Positions 12,401-23,900 of a DNA stretch of 64,000 nt are shown piece after piece. This DNA comes from Platanthera guangdongensis (Eukaryota; Streptophyta; Magnoliopsida; Asparagales; Orchidaceae). The first letter of the stretch is position 1. Each line of letters begins with the position of its first letter. The notes beneath the pieces were generated by a model. That model had not been told where the DNA came from. It searched no databases and saw only the letters and a program-made list of their open reading frames with translations. Position numbers and translations under genes: made by a program. The stretch lies in assembly GCA_039583875.1 (NCBI GenBank), contig CM077158.1, positions 242,405,447 to 242,469,446 on the forward strand, given 5' to 3'.

Positions 12401-15400
12401 GACTAATGGAGAGAAAATATCTTGCTACCTTTGTATAAGAATAAAGGAGATATACAAAATTGTGTTAATTACAGAGGAATTAAATGGATGGGTCACATCA
12501 TGAAACTATGAGAACGAGTAATAGAAAGTAGAGTAAGGCGGGAGACTAACATCTCGAAGAATCAATTTGGATTCATGTCAGGGAGGTCGACCATGGAAGA
12601 TATACATTTTTTGAGGAGACTCATTGACAACTATCGAGAAAGAAAACAAGATTTGCATATGTTGTTTATTGATCTTGAGAAGGCTTATGATAGAGTTCCA
12701 AGAGAGATCTTATGGAGAGTCTTAGAAAAGAAAGGTGTAAATGTTTCATATATTGACATAATCAAAGATATGTATACAAATTCAGTGACAAGGGTGAGAA
12801 CATCTGGAAGATTAACACAGGAATTCCATATCACTGATGGCTTACATCAAGGTTTAGCTTTAAGCCCATAACTTTTTACCCTTATCTTAGATGAGCTCAC
12901 CAGACATATGCAACAAGCAATACCTTGATGTTTATTGTTTACGGATGATATCGTTTTGGTTGATCAGACGCGCAAGAGTGTAAACGCAAAATTTGAGTCT
13001 TGGCGAGATACTTTAGAAAAGAAGGGTTTTAGGTTGAGCAGGGCAAATACGGAGTATATAAAGCTTAAATTTAGCAGTACAAGAAGGACGGATGACTTCG
13101 TTATTAAGTTGGGTGATCAAGATATTTCCTATAGTGAGTGTTTTAAATATCTTGGATCGATAGTTCAAAAGACGGAGGTATTTATAAAGATGTGACACAT
13201 AATCCAAGCGTGTTTGTTGAAGTGGAGAGGCGCGTCAGAGATCTTATGTGGTCATAAAGTACTACTAAAACTTAAGGGCAAGTTTTATCGTACTGCAATT
13301 AGACCTGCGATGCTCTATGGTTCTAAGTGTTGGGTAGTGAATTGCGTACATGAACAAAAAATGGGAGTTGCGAAGATGAGAATGCTTAGGTGGATGTGTG
13401 GACACACGAGATTGGATAAAATTAGGAATGAATTTATCAGGGATAAGACGAGTAGCACCAATTGCAGAGAAGATGTGAGAAGCTCGTCTAAGATGATTTG
13501 GACACGTATAAAGGAGACCATTAGAGGCACCTGTTAGGCGTTATGAGAGTTTAGTCACTAGCCATGTTAAACGAGAGAGGGGTAGACCAATAAAGTATTG
13601 GAATGAAACTATAAGGAAAGACATGATGTACTTAGGCATTAGTGAGATTATGACAAAAGATAGGGCACAATGGCGACAAAGGATCCATATAGCCGACCTC
13701 ACTATAGTGGGATAAAGGCTTGAGAGTTGTTGCATATTGAAGTCAAATAGGATGTCAGACCAATGGAGAGAAAGTATTTTGGTAGCTTTGTATATGAACA
13801 AAGGAGATATACAAAATTCTGTTAATTACAGAGGAATTAAATTGATGAGTCATACCATGAAATTATGGGAACGAGTAATAGAAAGAAGAATAAGACGGGA
13901 GACTAACATCTCGGAGAATCAATTTGGATTCATGCCAGGGCAGTCGACTATGGAAGTTATACATCTCTTGAGGAGACTCATCGACAACTACCAAGAAAGA
14001 AAACAAGATTTGCATATGTTGTTTATCGACCTTGAGAAAGATTATGATAGAGTTTCAAGAGAGATCTTATGGAGAGTCTTAGAAAAGAAGGATGTAAATG
14101 TAGCATACATTGATGTAATCAAAGATATGTATACAAATTCAGTGATAAGGGTGAGGACATCGGGAGGATTAACACAAGAATTCCCTATCAATGTTGGCTT
14201 ACATCAAGGTTCAGCTTTAAGCCATTATCTCTTTACCCTTATCTTAGATGAGCTCACCGGACATATCCAACAAACAATACATTTGTGTTTATTATTTGCG
14301 GATGATATCGTTTTAGTCGATGAGACGCGCCAGGGTGTAAACGCAAAACTTGAGTCTTGGTGAGACACTTTAAAAAAGAAGGGTTTTAGGTTGAGCAGCA
14401 AAGTTGTTAGGATCGCGATCCAGATCCTAGGATTTTACAATGCTACGATCCAGATTTTGTAAATCGATCCTGATTTTGTAAGACGATCATCGATCCAACA
14501 CTACTATCAGATCCTATCCTACCTCGAAACAATTTCATCTAGAATCTCGATCTTGAAAACCTTGTTAAGCAGGACAAAGACGGAGTATACAGAGCTTAAA
14601 TTTAGCAGAGAAAGAAGGACGGATGACTTCGTTATTAAGTTGGGTGATCAAGATATTTCTCGTAGTCAATGTTTTAAATATCTTGGATCGATAGTTCAAA
14701 ATGACAGAGGTATTGATAAAGATGTGACACATAGAATCCAAGCGGATTGGTTGAAGTGGAGAGGCGCGTCAGGGATCTTGTGTGATCGTAAAGTACCATT
14801 AAAATTTAAGGGCAAGTTCTACCGTACTGCGATAAGACCAGCGATGATCTATGGTTCTGAGTGTTGGGCAGTTAATTGTGTACATGAGCAAAAAATGGGA
14901 GTTGCGGAGATGAGAATGCTTAGGTGGATGTGTGGATACACGAGACTGGATAGAATTAGGAATGAATGTATCAGGGATAAGACAGGAGTAGCACCATTTG
15001 CAGAGAAGATGCGAGAAGCTAGACTAAGATGGTTTGGACACGTACAAAGGAAACCATTAGAAGAACTTGTTAGGCGTTGTGAGAGTCTAGTCACTAGGAA
15101 TGTTAAACAAGAGAGGGGTAGACCAATAAAGACTTGGAATGAAACTATAAGGAAAGACATGATGTACTTAGGAATTAGTGAGATTATGACACAAGATAGG
15201 GCACAATGGCGAGTTAGCGAAAAAGGATCCAGCCGACCCCACTATAGTGGGATAAAGGCTTGAGCACTGTTGTTGTATAATTTTATTATTATTCCAGGCT
15301 TTCACAAGAATAAGTGAATAACAGTACCATGCTAGCAATTTATTATATAATATTGTAATATACATGGATAAACTCCTATTCTGTGAGGTTGTGAATCTGT

Positions 15401-17900
15401 TAGTTCTATCAAAAGTCTCTCAAAAGTTCATTCTGGATTCCTGATAACCACGTCCCCAATCAGTTCCAGTCTACGTAGAGTTCCTTCGGTCCTTCCTCTT
15501 CCTAAACTCCAAATTGATTCCTACGTGGCTCTACATCTCCCAATCTCCAATCCCTCCTTCCATATGCTCGAAGTCGACGATCATTCGAGCCTCAACACAA
15601 AATAGGTGGTCCGAGCAATCCAAAGAGACGATCCTTCAACAATAAATTTTATAACAATTAATAATTATTATCACCATGTGATAGTGATGCAGGACGATTC
15701 TACCCTTTCTGGTTGAGAAATGTTGAGGGTTGATATTAGGTCGAACATAGATTCTTAGAACGTGTTAAAAATTCATGAAACAAATTTAAAACATATGATG
15801 AGTAATTTGTACTACCAATGATATTCAACATGTTATCAGAGTTTAAATGTCTTAAGTGACATATAATGTGACCAAATCGAAAACAAACCGGAACCGCATA
15901 GAACCGGACCGAACCTCTAGCGAGTAGTGAATAATTTGGTTTTAGTTCTTGTTGAACCGGAACGAGAACTGTTGGCACGACGGTTCAAAAAATTACGTTG
16001 GAACCGGAACCAAAACCAGAACCGGTTAAACTAAATAAGTTTTGGTTCTAATTTTAAGAACCATTACCTTAAGTGTTCGAATGACGGTTTTAGTAGAACC
16101 GGAATCATGAAAACTCTAATCATCCTTACATGGATGATCAACATCCTTGAAACACTCTATTGCTTTTAGATCCGGTCCACTTCCACGAAAATAACATTTC
16201 TAGTATATACATAATATATTGAGCTCCTCTCTCCTCAACAAAATAACAAGCATCTCTAGGAATATTACATCCCTGAGAGAATGAAATGATATTAACATTT
16301 TCAATGCTGCTTATTCATTAGTGCAGAAGTAGAAAGAGGAATTTATTGCTGTCAAATTCATCTCTTACTTGACATCCCTCCCTATAATGTCTCCAATTTC
16401 AAAACATTGACCACTCTTATTCTATGTTATTAAAGGCGCAAGGCGCACCGAGCCGCAAAGGGGCCCTGGAGCCTAGGCGCAAGGTGAAGACGCGCGCCTA
16501 AGGCATGTGAGGGGCAAAAATGGGGGGGAAAGGAAATTGAGCGAATTGGGCGCCCAATTCGCTCAATGGGCGAATTGGGCGAATTGGGCGCCCAATTCGC
16601 TCAATTTGGGCGAATTGGGCGCCCAATTCGCTCAATTTGGGCGAATTGGGCGCCCAATTCGCTCAATTTGCGCGCCCAAGTGCGCCTAGGGGTGCCTCAG
16701 GTGTGTCTGAGATCATGTTTTTGCCCATCTCCAAAAAAATAGGTTGAAGAAAACTCCTTGAAAGGCCCAAACGTGCCTTTAGTGCTCCTGGGAGCTGGTA
16801 ATGCGGGCGCCTAGGCACGGTTGGGCGCGCCTGGGGCACATCGCCTTCCTAAGTCATGCTGAGGCGCGACGGGCTGTGTCTGACGCCTCAGGCGTGCCTA
16901 GGCACGCGCCTTGACAACATAGCTCTTATTTGATCACTAGCCATGAGGACACGAGCACAGGTAATGAAAGAATGTCTAGAGGTGGGCATGGCTATTTTTC
17001 ACCCTTTACTCATCAAAATCAGACCAATCACCTCCCTGAACATTGATTGATAAAGTTTGATCGTCCCTCCACCACTCAACATGCTACTACCTCTAATCAA
17101 CTTCTACCCAAGGTTGTCAGGATCGCGATCCCGATCGTAGGATCTTACGATCCTACGATCCAGATTTTGTAAATCGATCCAGATTTTGTAAATCGATCCT
17201 GATTTTGTAAAGCGATCTTTGATCTGACCCTACTATCAGATCCGATCCTATCTCAAAACGATCTCATCTAGGATCTCGATCCCGACAACCTTGCTTCTAC
17301 CTCCTATGTTAGGTGCTTTCACTGGGTCAGTTACTTTATCTCAAAAGGAATATGAGAAATTGATTTCACATTCCAAGGCTACATCCTCTGAATCATATTC
17401 CATCTCCCCCGGTACCATTGAACTCATCTCCACTAGTACATCTTGAAACTTAGATTCAATTGCATCTTGCCACATCACCAGTAACATTTTATTCCTTCTC
17501 CCCCTTCATAGATCATTTCTTCCTCCCCTCATTGTTCCATATGGTTCTCCTTATCCCGTCTCTGGGTGTAACAGCTATTAATCCTACAACTTCTTTGACA
17601 TTCTCAGATGCTCTCTCTCTCTCTCTCGCTCTCTGGCCATTTACCAGGACCTCCCCTCTATGTTTGCGAAATTACATGTTGCGCCCCTCTTACTTTTGAA
17701 ATTACCAAAACTTCCCCGAAAGAAAACATTTCATAACATTCATGCACAAAAAGACTCCCTTGAAAATTTACTCCAAGGGGTTATTTTGGTGCATGGATCT
17801 TATGAAATGTAGTAAACTTATAAGGCTGGTTTTTGTAATTTTAAAAGTAAGAGGAGTGCAACCTATAATTATGCTAACTTTCAAGGGAAATTTTGATAAT

Positions 17901-17961
<61 letters not shown>

Positions 17962-20900
17962 TTGGAGAGTAAACACTCAAGCTAAAACAGGAAAAATAGC
18001 GCAATTTCAGTTTTTTGGGATTTTGAGCCCCAAATATATATTGTTTGAAAAAGTGATCCAACATGAAATTTGTAAATCTCATCGAGATCTAACACTTTCA
18101 TGTTGATTACGTTTTGATTTGAAGCCGTTTAGGCCCCCGATTTGGGCCCCGAAAAAAGTCACGCCGAATCGAGGTGTCCGTACATATATTCGGCGTGACT
18201 TTTTTTGGGGGGCCAAAACGGCTTCAAATCAAAAATCGATCAACATGAAAGTGTTATATTTTATATTTTAAGTGAGATAGAGTGTTTCAAAAGCGCTAAA
18301 AGAGGAATAATGGAAACGTGGAATACATTCAATGATTCCAAAACTGAATTAATAATTTAGACATTAATTAATTCTAAACAACTTATTATTCATTAATACA
18401 TCTCGGATTTGGGTTAAATTAAAGTATGACTTATATTAAACACAAACCGATCATTCTTCCTATTTCAATATGTTCTTAATGTATGGACCTTCAGGTTTAT
18501 ATTACATTGACAGTGACATTAATCTTTTGATTGTTCCTAGGTCACAGACTCCAACATAAGCTTTCTAGCTCAAGTATAAGGTTTTTATCTTGAAATGAGA
18601 TTAGTCGTGCACATTAGGACTGTCGGGCCGGGCCGGGACCGGTCTTTTGGCCTACAAGTCCCAGACCGGTCCCGCTCAAACCAGTCCCGGTCCGGGGCCG
18701 GTTTTCCTCCTCTTGAGGAGGACCGGCTGAGACAGGAGGACCGATCCTAACCGGTCACGGAGCGGTCTTTTTTATTTTTTTAATTTAAAAAATAAATTAT
18801 TAAACTATATTTTGGTCTTTTATCTCAAGTTTAATTACAACCAGAGCAACACTTATTTCAAGTTTAATTTTAAAAACAGAGGACAAATTATAAAACTTGA
18901 GATTTCAACCAGAGCAACACCTATTTCATTACAACTTACAAGTGAAATGATCGGTCTTTTACCGGTCCCGATCCGGGACCGATCTTTGATGAAATAAGGG
19001 GGGCCACTTGGGCCCCCTGGGACCGGTCCGGGACCGAACCAGTCCTAACCGGGACTGGTTCCTAGCCGATCCTAACCGGGCCGGTCCCAACCGGACCGGT
19101 AAGGACCAGTTTTTTTGTGCACGCCTAAATGAGATACATATGATTAAATGATTCGCATATGCCTCGAGTAAAAAAAACACTTTTCTCTATCTTCTCCCTT
19201 GGTAATGAACTTTCTTAACTGATGTTGTGTAGCTCTTGGTGACTTCCAAAGAAGAAGGCTCTAATGTGATGACAGTCTGTTTGTGTAATTCTGAGATAGT
19301 TATTCTGGTTACCTTGTTACAAGCACCTTTGCTAGGGAAGTATTCTTCTCAAAAGCCTATTGTTCTTCGCTTTGTACATGTGATCATTAGTTATTGTGTA
19401 ATAGCACTCTGCAAGAAAACAGAATTGCTAATGACTTTTTGCATGTTGTTCTGCAAAAATAAACATCCTTTTGATAACATTAAAATTTTAAAGCAAAATT
19501 GTCAACTCATTAAGAATTCTCATTTTCATGATCCGCACTTGTGGGGATTAGTATTTATATATTAGCATCTCTTCAGCAAGAAATGAATTTGTTGCTGTTC
19601 ATTTGCTTGTTGCTTTATAAGAAAAAACATTTTTTTGATAATATTAAAAATAAGCAAAGAATTTCATCATCAATTCTACTTTTCAAGCTCCGTAATGAAT
19701 TTTCATACATCTGTTGCATCAACATACTTTAACACCACTAAAACTACTGATGCAACAATATTTCAAGAGAGACCATTTGCTAAGAGTCGACTTATTGGAG
19801 AAAAGAGCTACTATTTTAATTTTAAAAAAAGTCAACCAATTAGAGCTTACAACTGAGTCAATGAATTTACATATAATCTTTAAGATGCAACTTTTTCTCT
19901 TTAAAATGGCTTGTTTAGAATATAAAAAATAATAAATACAGTTCATGTACAGCTCATCTTTCCTCAAGTTCCTAGATTATAAAGCCATATAACTTACAAA
20001 AAAAAATAGGAACGAAATAAAAAATATTTTATCCAAGTTTCTACAACGCTTGTTATAAAATTAAATCAATGCATCAACAAAACATATGAAGAGTACATTA
20101 TTAGTTTCTTAAACAAAGCTATCCTATAGACCCACCTTGTAACCAAATTTAATGAAACCATTAGCATTTCACTGACTGACACTCAGATACATATAGATGC
20201 CACAAAAGGAAACTCTGCTTACAATGACATCTATTTATTTTTGTTAAAATTATATTTTATAAAATTATATGCAAACTAAACACATCAAATTTTGAGAAAA
20301 TGTAACACAGAATAGCACCTGCTATTTTCAAAGCGAGAAAAATGTCTACTTTTGTTAGATCAAAGTAATCCTTGAAGAAGAAATAGAATAAGATTACATA
20401 TATCCCCGACCGCTCAATATTGTTGTATTACAGAAAAAATTAAGAGAATATTTGAAATAATTTTACCTCTGAAAAATCCAGCACTTGGTACAGCATCTAA
20501 GAATGTTTCCACAGCTCCCAGTACATAACTGAAAAAAATCATGAATATATTTGAAGCTGAAGGGAAGTGCAAAGGTTCCTCTAGCAATTATAACATTCAT
20601 CAGATGACCAAGAGGATGATATAGAACAAAGACCTAACATAAACAAGTACAAAGAAATTGCTTTATATTTTTCCTATTCCTTAATGCTTACTGGACTTCT
20701 TCAAATGCAATGGCTTCCTAACAGTTGTTGGACAGTCCAGCATGAACCAAAAAAGGCACGATAAGATTAGTCTCACACCGCCTACCCAGACGATCCACTC
20801 GTGCTTATAATAGGTCCCGCCTCTCCTATCTTTAACTTGGGTTTTGGAATGAAAAATAGGTGTGGTGGCTTAACATGGTATCAAAGGAAGGTTCACACTG

Positions 20901-23900
20901 AGGGGGCGTGTTGGACAGTCCAGCAAGAATAAAAAAAAGGCATGCCTATTATAAGCACGAGTGGACCTTCCTCATAACTTATTGAATATTCACTAATTTC
21001 AAGCACGAGTGGACCGTCTGAGTAGGCACGAGTGGACCGTCTGAGTAGGCAGTGTGGGACTAATCTTAGCATGCATTTTTTGGGTTCATGCTGGAATAGG
21101 CCTGCTGGAATAGTCCATTCCAAAACCCGGGTCAAAGATTGGAGAAACATGGCCTATTATAAGCACGAGTGGACCGTCTGGGTAGGCGATGTGAGACTAA
21201 TCTTAGCATGTCTTTTTTGGTTCATGCTGGACCATCCAACACGTCCACTCGGCATGAACCTTGCTCTGATACCATGTTAAACCACCACTCCATTTTCCAT
21301 TCCAAAAACCGGATCAAATATAGGAGAGGTAGGGCAGGGCTTATTATAAGCACGAGTGGACCGTCTAGGTAGGCAGTGTGGACTAATCTTGGCATGCCTT
21401 TTTTATTCATGTTGGACCGTCCAACAGTCAGCAGATTCTAAAAGAAGTTGATCATTAATTTCTTCAGTCAGCGAAGATTAATTGTCAATTTAATTGATAA
21501 ATTAAGCAAAATACTGTCATAATGCCTGCACAAAGTCTAAGAAATATTGTCAATGTGCATTGTAATGAGTCAATTATCAGATTTTAAATTTCTTGAATAC
21601 TACTTGCATATATTTAGTGCAAAAGTTTGACAGAAGTAACATGCTAGAACGGGAAAACACACTTTATTTAACAAACTTTTAAGTATCATCAATGCTACGT
21701 ACATATAATGAGTGCTAAAGCTTGACATATATAACACATTACAAAGGCAAAAAATAAGAAAAAGTTACTGCTGATGTGCAATATTATTTATATAGTATTC
21801 AATTAACTGTCAATCATGCAATATTTATATGTAGTTGTTTCTTGTGTTCATATTGATGTGTTAAGTGACGTGTTGTAGTTTTGCCATAATATTTGTTTAA
21901 TGAATTAAATGCTCTTGAAATGAATCTTACTGTACAAATTGTTGCAAGCACATTGTAAATGTATGATGTAAATTTTGTCCATACTATTGATAGAATCCTT
22001 GTTCAAGCACATTGATCATGAAATAAAATATTTATAAACTATATTTGTGTTTATGATGATTGTGATTGAGGGAAATACCTTCTTGTTGATAGACTCACTT
22101 TCTTTTCCAACAAGTTGTGAAGTGAGGATTCTCTTAGGGGTCTTCTTGGGTATTACAAGTGAATATATATATATGGACACACGCACACAAGTGGCAGTGC
22201 ACGGGGACCTCCCGTGCCTCGCGCGACAGTACTCAAGTAGGTCGCGATCAGATGTGTCAAGCTACCTAAATCTCACCGGGGGGCAACTATATCCCTTGCT
22301 TTGATGTATTATTACAATGGAAAGTCTATTGGAAAGTGAAGAGCGGTGGGAGAGATTTTCCAAAAAAAAAAAACCTTAAAAGGTGTGTTCTTCTCGTTAG
22401 CATGGTATTAGAGGCGATGAATCCCTCGTCGACGTCGACCTGAAAGCTCGATCGTTCGGTTGCGTCCCTAGTTCTCTCGTCTTCCTTGATCAATTTCTAG
22501 TTGCTCTGCCTTCATCGTATCATTGTAACGCGCCCGGTCGTGCCCTCGGGAAGCCTCACCGAGTGGTGGTGGGTCTTCGTTCTAGTATGAGGAGTTGCAT
22601 GCGTTGTCGAGCCCATGGATCGTGTCCCTGTGTGTTGTCGAGCCTACTGGTGTTTTATCTTGTTCCTACTGCTCGATCATACGGCTGTTGCTACAGCAGC
22701 AAAGTCATGTGCTCCATTAACAGGGACCATACTAGGGGTAGGATGAGGCAGATTGTCTTCCCCTTTATCTTTAATTGTTCTGATCTAGTGCCAACTCTTT
22801 TGATTGCTTCTTCTTTTCTTCTGGTTGTTGTATTTGTCTATCCATTTGTTGTTGCTTTGAGTTGTTAGTGCCCTAAACTTCCTGAAGGGAGTTCTTATTT
22901 TTGTGTGCTTTTATGGAGGGTAAATCAAAGAGTGTTAATGCCCCTGAAAGGGTTGTTGATCAACCTAAATACTATAGTAGAGGAAGTTCAAATATAGATT
23001 TTACTTATGGCATGACTCACAACAAATTAAATGGGAAAAACACAGTCTATGCAGGTATTCATTAGGAGTCGTCAAGACTTGGGTTTATTACTGGATCCAA
23101 ACCTGCTCCAAGCACGACCGGCCCCTCTTATGAGGAATGCGAAGGTGAGAATCTTATCGTGATCAATTGACTTGCCAACTCTATGGAACACAAGATTGCA
23201 CATCAGTTCCTATTCTGTCAGACTGCTAAGGAAATGCGGGAAATAATTGAACAAAACTATTTTAAAAAAAAGACTTGACAAGAATTTATCAACTTAAAAC
23301 TGAACAAATACATATAACGGGTATGAATGACTTTGAGGAGTATTATAGCAAGATGACTCATAAGTGGCGGAAATAGATCCATACTCGGCCATTGAGGATT
23401 ACAAGATTGAACTCATGCAACACATGGTATTTGAAATGCTCTCAGGCCTTCGTTTAGAATTTGAGTTCCAAAGAGTTCAAATGTTAGGAAGAGATTATGT
23501 TCCTGATTTGGAGACTATTGACCATTACATTCGAGGAGAAGCTAGTCGTATAAGTTCTCTTTGTACTTATGAGCATGTGGGATATGAGAAATCTGCCCTT
23601 GTAGTTGAACATAAGAAGTGGAATTCTAGAAACATAAAACATGAAGATAAGAGTAAGATGAAGTGTCTCCACTTTAAGAAGAAGGGACACGGGACGGACA
23701 AGTGTTGGGACTTGCATCCCAACTTGGTGCCACGGGGTTGGAGTCATGGCACTGATGGAAGGCATGTGAGATCACCAACAACTATATATGGCACATTGGA
23801 GATACATGTCCCTAAGAGATTGTGGGATGAAGGAATTCCCACCTGTCTAACTTATTAATCAGATGGCATCTGATACTTTAGAAGGGAAGTATCTTCTAAA

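Larger units (their letters stand above)
13736..15275 (+). mobile_element. RTE-type LINE copy 2, head-to-tail with copy 1
   Basis: Homology to copy 1 resumes at catattgaagtcaaat, immediately after copy 1's TTG-rich tail, at a point matching about 12378 in copy 1. Copy 2 is therefore more strongly 5'-truncated. It ends ggcttgagcactgttgttg near 15273. A 166-bp MITE interrupts it at 14399-14564. Confidence 0.87.
11260..16118. mobile_element. hAT-like MITE (AACCG-rich) split by LINEs
   Basis: The two ends are TAGAGCTGTCACTTAGAACCG-like at 11260 and TAGAGTTTTCATGATTCCGG-like read inwards from 16118. They are flanked by perfect 8-bp TSDs atcatcct (11252-11259 and 16119-16126). Both end parts (11260-11530 and 15865-16118) are full of gaaccggaaccg-type motifs. 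The interior is occupied by two RTE LINE copies and other sequence. TIRs opening with TAG and 8-bp TSDs fit the hAT superfamily. Confidence 0.8.
16127..17645 (+). pseudogene. Decayed Ty1/copia gag-protease fragment
   Basis: The plus strand reads AAYSLVQK near 16305, typical of the end of a copia Gag core. After the first MITE it gives [20 protein letters not shown], then after the second [16 protein letters not shown] decayed protease follows, [11 protein letters not shown] near 17453, for the family's DSGASxHIT, then [10 protein letters not shown]. Stops and shifts are numerous. Two MITEs with their own TSDs (16422-16922, 17109-17293) split it. Confidence 0.6.
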
